From assembly GCF_021462225.1 (NCBI RefSeq), contig NC_061804.1:43773975-43837974 (forward strand): 64,000 bases of DNA, written 5' to 3'. Each line of letters opens with the position of its first letter. Position 1 is the stretch's first letter. Positions 1 to 8,493 of the stretch are shown here, piece by piece. Under the pieces are notes generated by a model, which saw nothing but the letters and a program-made list of their open reading frames with translations, did no database searches and was not told the DNA's origin. This DNA comes from Girardinichthys multiradiatus. Its lineage: Eukaryota > Chordata > Actinopteri > Cyprinodontiformes > Goodeidae. The translations under genes were made by a program, and so were the position numbers.

Positions 1-1637
1 GGCCATATTCAGTGGATGGGTATGCAGAGATTAACGGTGTCAAAGTTGCGTTTGAATTTTACGGCTGTTTTTTCCACGGCAGTAAAAAGTGTTACATGCC
101 TCATGATAAGTGTCTGTTGAGAGGGGTCGCATTTGAACAGTTTTACGCAGCCACTGTTGAGAGAAGCAAGGTGTTACAAACTGTGTACGGCCTTCGTCTC
201 GAAGTCATATGGGAGCATGAGTGGATTGAAATGAAAAAATCAGACCCAGGGGTGATCAGCTTTCTTGAGAAAGTTAATGCACCCGAACCGCTATCCCCCC
301 GGGATGCGCTGTATGGTGGACGCACCTGTCCTATGAAGTTGAGGTACGCAGCAGAACCGGATGAAACTGTACACTATGTGGATTACACATCTCTGTACCT
401 TTATGTAAACGCCAACTGCGTTTTTCCCCTCGGACACCCCACCATCATTTACAAAGATTTTGATGACCCCAGCAGCTACTTCGGTATAATCAAAGCTGTG
501 GTCTACCCACCACGTAACCTGTTGTTCCCTGTTTTACCTTACAGAACATCCCAAGGTAAACTTGTGTTCACTCTCTGCCGCACATGCGCTGAAATAAATT
601 ACCAGTCAGGTCCCTGCATGCATAATGATCAGGACAGAGCTCTGACGGGAGTTTGGGCGAGTGTAGAACTCTGTAAAGCGTTGGAGTGTAGTTATCGTCT
701 TGCTAAAATCACAGAGGTGTGGCATTTTGAAAAGAGAAGTGATACAATCTTTAAAGGTTACATTCATTGCTTTTTAAAGGGTAAGCAGGAGGCTTCAGGC
801 TATCCGTCTGAAGCAGTGGATCAGGAGAGTAAGTCAAAGTATATAAGCGACTACAAACAGCATCAGGGCATCCAATTAGACCCTGAGAAAATCGAGATGA
901 ATCCTGCCAAAAGGCAGGTTGCAAAATTGTGTTTAAACAGTTTTTGGGGGAAATTTGCGCAAAGAAGTGATCTGTCTCAGACCACAGTCATCACTAACCC
1001 TGAAGACTTTTTCAGCTTCATGTTCTCGAGTAAATACAGGGTTAACTATTTTCATTTTTTCAACCCTGAAATGTGTGTAGTGCAGTGGAACTACAGCAAA
1101 CGTGTCATATATCCACCAAGTAAGACAAATAATGTGTTTATAGCAGCATTCACCACCGCTTATGCACGTTTAAAACTTCTCAGCAGCATGGAGAAGTTAC
1201 AGGACAGATTGATTTATATTGACACGGACAGTTTGATTTATGTGACAAAAAGTGGTGAAACTCCTCTGGAATTGGGGAATTATCTGGGTGATCTTACTGA
1301 CGAGTTAGATGGTGACAGCATTTTGGAGTTTGCATCGACAGGACCCAAGAGTTATGCATACCAAACTAAAAACCGTAAAAAAGTAGTGATACGTGCTAAA
1401 GGCATCACTCAGACGCATGAATGCAGCGAGAGGGTCAATTTTGACAGCATCAAAGGGCTGGTCGAGGGCTACTTACAGGGGTCAAGTGAGGGTGTCATTG
1501 AAATCCCCCAGCACACGATCAGGAGGGATAAAAAGAAATTCCGTTTGACAAACGCGACATTTCTTAAAACGTTTCGACTGGTGTATGATAAGAGACGTCT
1601 TTTTTCTGACGGGACAACTCTGCCTTTCGGTTATTAG
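1..1637 (+). CDS. Protein-primed-type family B DNA polymerase, C-terminal half (Polinton POLB)
   Basis: This is the C-terminal half of the replicative polymerase of the element; the reading frame is open through base 1, so the exonuclease domain lies outside the window. Numbering residues from base 12, the thumb-side linker FEFYGCFFHG (residues 14-23) is followed by motif A (DYTSLYLYV, 124-132), the motif B region (KLCLNSFWGK, 305-314) and motif C (YIDTDSLIY, 402-410, with the metal-binding Asp404 and Asp406). The stretch TLPFGY just before the stop is the usual C-terminal end of this family. In motif A the residue after SLY is leucine, where the family normally has proline; this is one base change (CTT for CCT). 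The gene is otherwise open for 541 codons. It leads directly into the ATPase gene 30 bases downstream, and an AATAAA-like stretch lies in that gap. Confidence 0.93.
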   Translation, partial: PYSVDGYAEINGVKVAFEFYGCFFHGSKKCYMPHDKCLLRGVAFEQFYAATVERSKVLQTVYGLRLEVIWEHEWIEMKKSDPGVISFLEKVNAPEPLSPRDALYGGRTCPMKLRYAAEPDETVHYVDYTSLYLYVNANCVFPLGHPTIIYKDFDDPSSYFGIIKAVVYPPRNLLFPVLPYRTSQGKLVFTLCRTCAEINYQSGPCMHNDQDRALTGVWASVELCKALECSYRLAKITEVWHFEKRSDTIFKGYIHCFLKGKQEASGYPSEAVDQESKSKYISDYKQHQGIQLDPEKIEMNPAKRQVAKLCLNSFWGKFAQRSDLSQTTVITNPEDFFSFMFSSKYRVNYFHFFNPEMCVVQWNYSKRVIYPPSKTNNVFIAAFTTAYARLKLLSSMEKLQDRLIYIDTDSLIYVTKSGETPLELGNYLGDLTDELDGDSILEFASTGPKSYAYQTKNRKKVVIRAKGITQTHECSERVNFDSIKGLVEGYLQGSSEGVIEIPQHTIRRDKKKFRLTNATFLKTFRLVYDKRRLFSDGTTLPFGY

Positions 1638-1667
1638 AGTTGAAGAAGAAATAAAATAAAAAGTCAC

Positions 1668-2339
1668 ATGGATTTACAGGAGATTGATTTTGATCCTAGA
1701 TTTAGAGCACCTTTCTCATGTATGATAGTTGGACCCAGCGGCTGCGGGAAAACTTTCTTTGTAAAAAGTATTTTACAAAACTGTAATCATGTCATGGATA
1801 TCGTTCCAGAAAATATTGTATGGATTTACACATCTTTTCAACCCATGTATGCTGAATTGCAGAAGATGAATAAAAATATTACCTTTGTGGAAGGATTGCC
1901 TCATTCTTTTGAAGATGAAAACCTGTTTCCTCCTGATCAGAATCATCTGATTATTCTAGACGATGTTATTGCTCAAGCCTCAGATGATGAAAACGTGATG
2001 AAGGTCTTTACCCAGTTTCGTCACCATCGTAATATGAGTGTTATGATGTTGACTCAGGATGTTTTTCATCAGGGAAAGTTCAGTCGCACTGTTAGTTTGA
2101 ACTGTAATTATATGGTGTTGTTTAAGAACCCGAGAGATAAACTCCAGCTGAATATACTGGCCCGCCAAATGTTTCCATCTCAAAAGGGTCTCTTCTTGGA
2201 GAGTTTTGAAGACGCAACAAGAGAAGCTCATGGATATTTAATCATCGATTTTACACCTACCTGCCCAGAACATTTCAGACTGAGAACGGGGATACTTCCT
2301 CAGCAGTGGCCTGCTGTGTACGTACCCAGAACAAAGTAA
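1668..2339 (+). CDS. A32/FtsK-HerA-type genome-packaging ATPase (Polinton ATP)
   Basis: The product is 223 residues, the usual size for the packaging ATPase of Polintons and related viruses, which drives DNA into the preformed capsid. The sequence shows a Walker A P-loop GPSGCGKT at residues 22-29, a Walker B strand LIILDDV ending in Asp98-Asp99, and a sensor-like glutamine in MMLTQD (Gln130). The ORF appears intact. It starts at an ATG 30 bases after the polymerase stop and ends 6 bases before the next gene, so the plus-strand genes form a tight cluster. The domain assignment is direct from motifs; the packaging role follows from the family. Confidence 0.93.
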   Translation: MDLQEIDFDPRFRAPFSCMIVGPSGCGKTFFVKSILQNCNHVMDIVPENIVWIYTSFQPMYAELQKMNKNITFVEGLPHSFEDENLFPPDQNHLIILDDVIAQASDDENVMKVFTQFRHHRNMSVMMLTQDVFHQGKFSRTVSLNCNYMVLFKNPRDKLQLNILARQMFPSQKGLFLESFEDATREAHGYLIIDFTPTCPEHFRLRTGILPQQWPAVYVPRTK

Positions 2340-2345
2340 GTCATC

Positions 2346-2687
2346 ATGTCTGCGCGTATAAAAAGGAATTTACCATTATTCAGAGCTTTGTACCAGGCCT
2401 GTCCACAGAAACGTAAAGATATTCTCGCACACTGCTCTCCCGACTTTATTCAGGCTCTGTGCGAGATTGCACTGAATATCCTAAAAGGTAACATTAAACT
2501 ATCACCCTCTCAACACCGACAATTGAAGAAACAAAGAAATATCATCAGATTGTTGGGTGATAAAAGAACCGGGATAAAAACTAAACAGTTGGCTCTCAAA
2601 AAGCAACGAGGTGGTTTTATTCTCCCCATCTTAACGGCTCTTGCACCCTTGATCGGTGATCTAGTGGGTGGAATCATCAGGAGATAA
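2346..2687 (+). CDS. Small basic protein with Gly-rich hydrophobic tail (adenovirus pX/core-like)
   Basis: The product is 113 residues. The N-terminal half is helical and basic. Residues 60-87 are lysine/arginine-rich, and the C terminus (residues 88-111) begins with RGGF and is a hydrophobic, glycine-rich amphipathic segment ending in two arginines. Small proteins of this layout occur in Polintons and adintoviruses and have been compared with adenoviral core or membrane-lytic virion peptides; that comparison is from memory of the family and the role here is inferred. The stop codon overlaps the next start as TAATG, which suggests translation from a shared message or very compact packing. Confidence 0.7.
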   Translation: MSARIKRNLPLFRALYQACPQKRKDILAHCSPDFIQALCEIALNILKGNIKLSPSQHRQLKKQRNIIRLLGDKRTGIKTKQLALKKQRGGFILPILTALAPLIGDLVGGIIRR

Positions 2688-3497
2688 TGTCTCTCAGAAC
2701 ATCGCAGAAGATGTTTCTCATTTCACCTCATCAATTCAAGCGTCTGACCCAGTCAGACACGTCCATCAGACAGACGGCGGAGGAGAATTTGGATGCTGAA
2801 ATGAGAGCGATATTAAACGAGCCGGGTTTGACTTCTTATGAAAAAAATCAAGAGATACGATGCTCTTCTCCAGAGGTATCTGACTTTACTTAAGCAAGGT
2901 GTCAAAGAAGAAAAACAGCGGGTCAGTTTAACGCTGCAGCGTGACACAGAGGTTCCTGAACATGAGTGGTCCCAAGAAAAACAAGCCCCAGGGCAGGACG
3001 AGGTCCCTAAGGATCAGGTTCTTACGGAAGTACTGAAAAGCCTTCCTAAACACAACCGTAAAAATGCCGAGTACATTTTGAAGAAATTATCCGAAAGAAG
3101 TGAGAGTTGGACTTCGCGAGGTGAATTTGTATTTAAAGGGAATGTTATAAAAGGGTCCCACATGATTGATTTGTTGAAAAATCTCATGCTTCCGTTTAAA
3201 AAATCTGGAGCATCACAAACCCGAGGATGGTCTGATTTTCTACACTCCATGTCAGAAGTAAACATCCCTATATCTTCAGTCATTAACCCTTATGCTCGTG
3301 AAGAATATAGACGTTTCAAAACAGAGGGTACATCGATTGAAAATGGGGGTACACCCCCCAGCGTTAAGCAGAGAAGAAAAAGAAGAAGAAGGCAGATAAC
3401 TCATTCTCCCTACTGGTCGAGACCTGAGCTGGAAGATCCAAAAAATGCTGATGGGAGATCAAAAAGGTCTCTTCGTAAGATGACACTACCACCCTGA
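2687..3497 (+). pseudogene. Basic virion-type protein (Polinton PW-like), frameshifted
   Basis: Two overlapping frames make one gene. The first opens at ATG 2687 and runs 68 codons to 2893. The second runs from 2838 to 3497 (219 codons). The first frame's family-like sequence stops making sense after SYEKN, while the second becomes family-like at KRYDALLQRY, so the frame changes at a run of seven adenines near 2840-2847. The C-terminal piece has a GEFVFKG / GSHM motif region (residues 95-109 of the second frame) that I recognise from Polinton minor proteins, and a strongly basic run KQRRKRRRRQ (about 177-186), which may bind DNA or act as a nuclear localisation signal. A single-base indel is the simplest explanation; an assembly error in the homopolymer cannot be excluded. 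Confidence 0.68.
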
Positions 3498-3698
3498 TGG
3501 ATTACATTTTCACCATAAACCGTTATAAGAAAATGAAACATGTAGTCTATTTCTTTTATTCAATAAAATATTTATTGATTATATTTTTCAAGTCTAACTT
3601 CGTTCTCTACTTCACACACTAACATATGATATCATTACACAAATATTAAATCATAAGAAGAAAAAAAAAAAACAATGAAAAAAAAAAAATAAGACAAT
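3498..3698. other. Convergent intergenic spacer, A-rich
   Basis: The plus-strand virion-type gene stops at 3497 and the minus-strand protease stops at 3699. The spacer holds polyadenylation signals for both directions and several long A runs (3659-3690). Confidence 0.7.
3562..3576. terminator. Back-to-back polyadenylation signals serving convergent genes
   Basis: AATAAA on the plus strand (3562-3567) is followed within four bases by TTTATT (3571-3576), which is AATAAA on the minus strand. The pair sits between convergent gene blocks, so it probably ends both late transcripts, as in compact DNA viruses. Confidence 0.6.
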
Positions 3699-4241
3699 TT
3701 AAATTCCATAACAATCCAGAAACATCTCCAAAGAGCATGTTCCGTGAGTATAAAATGTACTACTTTGATTAATGGCACATTTCTGTTTTTTTTTCACAAA
3801 GTTAGATACCATTAAATCATTCTCAATCACATCTCCGGTGTATTTCGACAACACTTGCTGCATTGATAATCCGCACGCTCTATGACATAGATAAAAAATG
3901 CAATGGTGACCGCACACAGTGGACATAGTGTTTTGAAGCTGATTATTATGATACAATATTTTTGAGGATCTGTCTTCTAAAAATGTTACGATGCTTGACG
4001 GGTAGAACTCGAAATCTGGAGAGAATCCATAAGAGTCAAAAAAGCTGGATTGACCATTCTCATCCAATGTCAGAGCTAGCCAGTGTTCTCCAGGCATGTG
4101 TGAAGGATGTGTGTTCACAATAAAGTAGGCCGGCCCTGGGAATTTGTCAGCAAGCAGCGGCAGCTGGTCGCACGGCCATACACCACAAAACAAATCTCCC
4201 AGCAGATGATGCATCAGGCTCTCAATTTCATGATTATTCAT
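3699..4241 (-). CDS. Adenain-like cysteine protease (Polinton PRO)
   Basis: The product is 180 residues, close to the size of adenoviral maturation proteases (Ulp1/C5-like fold), which cleave virion precursors. The catalytic set can be read in order: His53 in GEHWLAL, Asp69 in FFDSYG, the oxyanion Gln103, and Cys110 in the TVCGHHC box, with seven residues between Gln and Cys as in the adenain family. No frameshift is visible, so the enzyme may still be encoded intact. It starts 11 bases after the capsid gene stop on the same strand and ends toward the bidirectional polyadenylation region. The assignment is by motif; the substrates are presumed to be the neighbouring virion proteins. Confidence 0.9.
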   Translation of the reverse strand: MNNHEIESLMHHLLGDLFCGVWPCDQLPLLADKFPGPAYFIVNTHPSHMPGEHWLALTLDENGQSSFFDSYGFSPDFEFYPSSIVTFLEDRSSKILYHNNQLQNTMSTVCGHHCIFYLCHRACGLSMQQVLSKYTGDVIENDLMVSNFVKKKQKCAINQSSTFYTHGTCSLEMFLDCYGI

Positions 4242-4252
4242 GCCTGATTAGA

Positions 4253-5349
4253 TTAATAATAATCCACCAGCACACACCTCTTTGAATCAATCTCTAAAAT
4301 AGAATCATAACAAGCGTAGATGATCAGCGTGGTGGTATGAGGCAACGGGTTTCTGAAGCGCATTTCCAATCTTAAATTCCCACTGGAAACTGGAGATAGA
4401 GCATCTGTGTCCTCGCCCGGGTTAAGAATAAATGTGAATAGAGAGTATCCTTGATTAAATTCCTGACGTGTTATACTCAGTGGAAGATCTTTTAGATGTC
4501 GTCCTGTAGCCGTAAACAAGTTGTAATACTCTCTCACTGAATGACCTTGGTTAAAATTGGGCTGGAAGGCTTTAGCAGGAATTTGTCGCCATCCTTACAC
4601 AAAGCTAAATATTCCATATTAAAATGATTAAACTCAAACGGATTGAGATTGCGTGTTCCTGTTAAAGCGTCATGATCCAGTAACGCAATCACCACATACT
4701 TGGGAAAGACGCCTAAGAAAAGATTCTCTTGGTTGCATACCCTTGAATTTTCAGGGATGGAATATGTTTTTACATTCACACGTGAAAGTGGATACAGAGC
4801 ATTTGCCTTCATTAAAGCTGAAGCGTGCCCCAGTCGTACAGCAGGAGAGACGGTAACTTTTTTGATAAAAAGAGATGCTCCTAATATCCTGAGTTTGTAA
4901 GTGGAGTCTCTTGCTGCCATGAGACAAAAGGCATCGTTGGCTCTTGTAAGTTTAATTTTAAGGTCAACAGAGTTTAAAAGAAGTCTCTCGCAGAAAAATA
5001 TGTCTGCATGCAGGGGGCCTAGGAGATGTACCTCCCTGGAATTTGCCGTAAAGCCTGCTCTGCTGTTAAGACCTTGGTTAGGGCCGTTAGTTGTAACAAT
5101 AGAGTTCAGAGCACCTGCAGTGTCTTTATAAAAAAGACCAGAGCTAAACTGGGTTTTTAAAGAATCCTCAGAAAAGTTTAACAATGTCTCAATCATGGCT
5201 CTATATGGATGTGTAGCGCTGGATTGTGAAATCATTCGATCTCCGAGAGTGACGTCACACTGACTGAAGATGGTGTTTAACGGGTAGTTGATGAGCCCTA
5301 CAGGTGCATCATCTGGCAGGTTTGTTCCATTCTCGTTAGTAATTTTCAC
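4253..5349 (-). pseudogene. Major capsid protein (Polinton PY / double jelly-roll), broken in two and lacking its N terminus
   Basis: Two minus-strand frames make one gene. The upstream frame (4534-5349, 271 residues) contains the family-like INYPLNTIFSQCDVTLGDR and HPYRAMIETLLNF segments. The downstream frame (4253-4537, 94 residues) contains the family C terminus (RLEMRFRNPLP and a closing YACYDSILEIDS-type strand). Similarity passes from one frame to the other at about 4565-4585, so a one-base indel is likely. The upstream frame has no ATG: it can only open at a GTG at 5349, overlapping the integrase stop at 5346, and a stop lies five codons further up. Comparison with F54H12.2-type capsid proteins suggests that the first roughly 60-80 residues are missing. 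Both defects should prevent capsid assembly. Confidence 0.82.
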
Positions 5350-6209
5350 TCCGGTATCCGGTCATACACTGTAAACACTTCATCCGTAAAACTCTGTTCG
5401 TATTTTTTGTCAAACACTCCACGGACCTTGGATATTCTGACAAGATCCCCTTGTTTAAACGTTGTCACTGAGTCCTTGCAATATCTGTTGGACTTGACAT
5501 CATACAGATTCTGAAACACTTGAAAGGCATTTTCTGGGGTCACTTCCATAGGGCTCATTTTAATGCTGGAGTGGTAGGAATGGTTGTAGCTTCTAGCTAG
5601 GTTTTGCAGTACATCGACGTACCGCCAGGTATTGTTAGCTGTAAAATATCTCCACATCCTTGTTTTTAATGTGCGGTTAAATCTCTCGACCACTGAAGCT
5701 TTTGCTTCACTCGCTGTGGCAAAATGTTCAATACCGTGTTTCTCCATTAAAACCTTAAATTTCTTGTTAAAAAATTCTTTACCGGCATCAGTCTGAAGTT
5801 TTTTGGGGATCTGACTTTCTGTAAAAACTGATTCAAATGCCTTTACCACCTCAGCGGCTGTTTTCCTCTTCAAAACTCGTACATACGCCCTTTTTGAAAA
5901 GATGTCAATGACTGTTAATAAATAATTATAACCATCATTTTCCATGGTCAGAGCTTGCATGTCACAGAGATCAGCCTGGAACTGCCTCAATGGTCTGGTG
6001 ACAAAAACTCTGTTTCTCGGGAACTTTATTCTTGCAGGTTTATGTAGAGTATAGGTATCTTCTCCTGATAAAAAATCTTTAACTTTTTCAACCGCAACCT
6101 TCTTTCCCATTTCATCTTGCATAACCCTCCTCAGCCTATCTACACCCCCAAAACTTCCCGGATTTGAAGGGCTATAATATACTTTTTTCATCAGCCGTCT
6201 TCCTGCCAT
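5346..6209 (-). CDS. Retroviral-type (rve) integrase of Polinton, C terminus truncated
   Basis: The product is 287 residues and starts at an ATG. The rve catalytic core is readable: an Asp in FQADLCD (Asp80 or Asp83), Asp141 in QTDAGKEF and Glu175 in SVVERFNRT, with 33 residues between the last two. A C-terminal SH3-like segment begins at QGDLVRISKVRG and breaks off right after VFTVYDRIPE. Family members normally continue for some tens of residues, so the end appears lost in the same event that removed the capsid N terminus. The product joins element ends to host DNA. It resembles the C. elegans F54H12.3 group, the neighbour of the F54H12.2 capsid type, which matches the order here. Confidence 0.88.
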   Translation of the reverse strand: MAGRRLMKKVYYSPSNPGSFGGVDRLRRVMQDEMGKKVAVEKVKDFLSGEDTYTLHKPARIKFPRNRVFVTRPLRQFQADLCDMQALTMENDGYNYLLTVIDIFSKRAYVRVLKRKTAAEVVKAFESVFTESQIPKKLQTDAGKEFFNKKFKVLMEKHGIEHFATASEAKASVVERFNRTLKTRMWRYFTANNTWRYVDVLQNLARSYNHSYHSSIKMSPMEVTPENAFQVFQNLYDVKSNRYCKDSVTTFKQGDLVRISKVRGVFDKKYEQSFTDEVFTVYDRIPE

Positions 6210-6532
6210 CTCTGCCTTATGCTCACTCTGCCGATTACTTGTTAAATAATGAGAAAAAACACACAGGAGGGTAGATTTATCCTTTTTTTTTTTTTTTTTT
6301 TTTATTTAATATAAACAAAAAACAACCAGAAAACAAAATCAGATAAAATGCAGATGAATTCAAACACTACTAGCTTTTAATCAACACTTTTGGGAAAGGT
6401 TACTATGTTCCTACTTTAATTGTATTTAATAGTAAAAAGAAAAAAGAAGAAAAATCATATAATGCAGATTAACTAAAGTACTGGAATACTAAAAAAAAAA
6501 AAATGATACAACAAGTCATCAAACATGTGAGA
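6210..6532. other. A/T-rich spacer upstream of integrase
   Basis: The stretch holds homopolymer runs (T near 6280-6303, A near 6490-6502) and no coding potential I trust. The minus-strand signal TTTAAT/TTTATT near 6303-6308 may end the transcript of the unknown genes to the right. Confidence 0.5.
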
Positions 6533-6853
6533 TCAGTTTGTCAGTCCATAGCACTCTGAAACAGAGTTAAGTTGTTTGAGATGTTTCTCATCGACCATGC
6601 GATCATAAACGTGCGCTATTGCACTGTGGATGCCTTGTACCGATTTCAGTTCATATAAAACCATCTTGGCAATCGTCTTCACTCTGAAGTCATCCGCTTG
6701 TATGCGTCGAAGTACCAGAAGATTCTGAATAGCAGGAACGAGTTTGGGGGTTCGAGTCGTCGTACGATGCGTTGAAAGTTGACTTGGTAATAATCCTCCC
6801 CCAGTACCTCCAGGCAATGGTGTTGACGCTGGCTCGGGTGGTTCGTTATACAT
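6533..6853 (-). CDS. Unassigned ORF overlapping the Cys/His protein in another frame
   Basis: This is a 106-codon frame that overlaps the 3' end of the 248-codon frame by 175 bases. Its second half (from about residue 52, DDFRVKTIAKMVLYELKSVQ onward) looks like a genuine helical protein, whereas its first half is Pro/Gly/Thr-rich and covers the other gene's best-conserved part. The likeliest reading is that only the second half is real and belongs to the upstream protein, reached by a frameshift or splice near 6680-6720. A true overlapping gene is less likely. I recognise no family. Confidence 0.4.
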   Translation of the reverse strand: MYNEPPEPASTPLPGGTGGGLLPSQLSTHRTTTRTPKLVPAIQNLLVLRRIQADDFRVKTIAKMVLYELKSVQGIHSAIAHVYDRMVDEKHLKQLNSVSECYGLTN

Positions 6854-7371
6854 CCATAGCAGGTTTCTCTGAGATAGTTCAAAGAGGTTATGTTGAATAA
6901 ATGAAGTATTGCTGTTTTCACCGTATTAATGAGGGTGGTTGAGAACCAACCGTCAATTTCGTCCTCCTGGTTACTCTCATCCTCTGCTGAAGGCTGAGGG
7001 TCCTCCATCGGTCCCAGGGTTTGTGTAGGGGCTTCGGTAGAGGGTGAGTAGCCGGTGGCTACCTCCTCCTCCACGACCACCTTCATGTCTTCAGGCAGGA
7101 CATTCGTGTCTACAGACTCAGCCATGAATAGCGGTGATGGTGAGCAGAGGTCTGGAGAAAGCGGTAGATATTTCTTGTTGTATCCTGTAGGTGATGCAGG
7201 ACTGAAGTGGTTCTCTGAGAATGAGGATGTTGAGGTGGATGGTGAGAAGAGGTCAGGGGAAGGCGGATGATATGGTCCAATGTTGAAGCTTTCATCGTGC
7301 TCAGGAGAGAAGTGGATCTCTGCTCGGTGGTTGTAGAGATCCCTGTATGGTGTCGGTCCACTCATTCTCAT
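6679..7371 (-). CDS. Unknown Polinton-encoded protein with a Cys/His cluster
   Basis: The frame is open from 7425, but an ATG there would lie inside a TATA box. I therefore prefer the ATG at 7371 or the one at 7365, giving about 230 residues. The N-terminal half is low-complexity, rich in Ser/Pro (repeated SPDL, FSP and SPS segments), then acidic. The C-terminal part holds a compact Cys/His cluster, CYGC with HPSQ and HHC (residues 189, 192, 196, 202/203 and 204 counted from 7425), which could bind one zinc ion, followed by a hydrophobic FLLFRIFWYF stretch. The position between integrase and the element's end, plus a private promoter, suggests an early or regulatory gene. I do not recognise the family. 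Confidence 0.6.
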   Translation of the reverse strand: MRMSGPTPYRDLYNHRAEIHFSPEHDESFNIGPYHPPSPDLFSPSTSTSSFSENHFSPASPTGYNKKYLPLSPDLCSPSPLFMAESVDTNVLPEDMKVVVEEEVATGYSPSTEAPTQTLGPMEDPQPSAEDESNQEDEIDGWFSTTLINTVKTAILHLFNITSLNYLRETCYGCITNHPSQRQHHCLEVLGEDYYQVNFQRIVRRLEPPNSFLLFRIFWYFDAYKRMTSE

Positions 7372-7413
7372 GATACGATTCTCAGTGTCTGTGAGCTTGC
7401 AGTTATCCCCCCG

Positions 7414-7421
7414 TATATATA
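7414..7421 (-). promoter_or_regulatory. TATA box of the Cys/His-protein gene
   Basis: TATATATA lies about 43 bases upstream of the ATG at 7371 and just after the preceding gene's stop. The spacing fits a TATA box, a start site about 25-30 bases on and a very short leader. It argues that the gene is transcribed separately and that the ATG at 7425 is not used. Confidence 0.6.
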
Positions 7422-7441
7422 TCATAGGAAGGGGCGTGTCC

Positions 7442-8443
7442 TCAGAAGAGGGTTCGTTCTAAACGTAAAACAGGAAACGTCAGCGTTTTCTTCACTGACA
7501 TGACATCGATCCAACTTCGTGACTTTTGAAAAAGGTCGGAAAGACGATGTCCAATTTCACTCATCTTCTCTGCCCAAGCTTCAAACGGCAGAGCCAGCAT
7601 TGTCTTGAATACGCCGCAGTCTTGATTGAAAGTCTCCAACACAAACAGATCTGAGGGACTCGTCCGGTTGTTCCTGCGTCTGCTTGCCCGAAAATACCAG
7701 CGGCCATTTGCTGTGGTTTTTGACCCCCACACTGCGCTAAAGAGAGATTCTCTCTCAGCTATTTCAACATCGGATGGTATATGAAACATTCTCGCCCGTT
7801 TTACAGGTCGAGGAGACAGTTCATTTTCTTCTTCTTCTTCCTCCCTCTCCTGCCTTGAGACTGTTTCAGGGTTATCATTAAGGTGCGGGATTGCAAGCTT
7901 TAACACAGCCCAGTCGCTGTGGGTGAGTGTACACAGAGCCAGTGATCCACTAAATACCTCATCTTGATCCAATTGATACAGGCAAAGCTCTCCTATTTCA
8001 TACATGAAAATATAACCCCAGCTGCCAACCAGGCCATATGGTTCCAAAGACCATTCTTCATGCAGAGTGTCGAACGGGGGTCTTTGTACCCTGCAGATGT
8101 AGTATGTTGATTTCTTAGGAGCATTCAATTCACGGGATGAATACTGGTAGACGGTCACTGGGGTTTCGCACAGAACTGACATACCTCTTGGCCGAACCGA
8201 GGTCTGATTTTCAACCATGGTTGTTGAAGTTGATGTTGGATCCTCATCATCGGTAGAGTATGTCATGACGGGAATTCTGATAGGTATCTCCGTTGAGGAA
8301 GTATATGATGCAGTTGCTTGTTCATCATCGATAGGTATCTCCGTTGAGGAAGTATATGATGCAGTTGCTTGTTCATCATCATCATCTTGGCACGCGTTGC
8401 GTTTCTCCTCCGCTTGACGATAAACTCTCTTAACTCTAGCCAT
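7442..8443 (-). CDS. Unknown Polinton-encoded protein with a 17-residue tandem repeat
   Basis: The frame is open from 8557, but the ATG at 8443 (protein beginning MARVKRVYRQ) lies behind TATA-like sequence and is preferred, giving 333 residues. The N terminus is basic. It is followed by an acidic, Ser/Thr-rich segment that includes two identical 17-residue repeats, then a domain with many aromatic residues (YYICRVQRPPF ... GSWGYIFMYEIGELCLYQL), an acidic EEEEEE run beside a PVKRAR basic patch (possible nuclear signal), and a C-terminal domain (WYFRASRRRNN ... FEAWAEKM). No known catalytic motif is visible. Being first from the right end with a promoter, it is a candidate early gene. Function unknown. 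Confidence 0.6.
   Translation of the reverse strand: MARVKRVYRQAEEKRNACQDDDDEQATASYTSSTEIPIDDEQATASYTSSTEIPIRIPVMTYSTDDEDPTSTSTTMVENQTSVRPRGMSVLCETPVTVYQYSSRELNAPKKSTYYICRVQRPPFDTLHEEWSLEPYGLVGSWGYIFMYEIGELCLYQLDQDEVFSGSLALCTLTHSDWAVLKLAIPHLNDNPETVSRQEREEEEEENELSPRPVKRARMFHIPSDVEIAERESLFSAVWGSKTTANGRWYFRASRRRNNRTSPSDLFVLETFNQDCGVFKTMLALPFEAWAEKMSEIGHRLSDLFQKSRSWIDVMSVKKTLTFPVLRLERTLF
8279..8380. repeat. Perfect 51-bp tandem duplication inside the 333-residue ORF
   Basis: Two identical 51-bp copies (8279-8329 and 8330-8380) encode the same 17 residues in frame, ending in a short CAT-triplet run. Identity at the DNA level points to a recent slippage duplication that kept the frame. Confidence 0.9.
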
Positions 8444-8493
8444 TGTTGAACGGGTGTTCTTTTTTCCAACGAATGCTGCATGTAAAGTGCAGA

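Noticed and set aside
4653..5131. Plus-strand ORFs in the capsid region
   Set aside because: They mirror the capsid gene on the other strand and show no independent protein features.
7055..7503. Plus-strand ORFs opposite the Cys/His protein
   Set aside because: Shadow frames of the minus-strand gene with low-complexity content.
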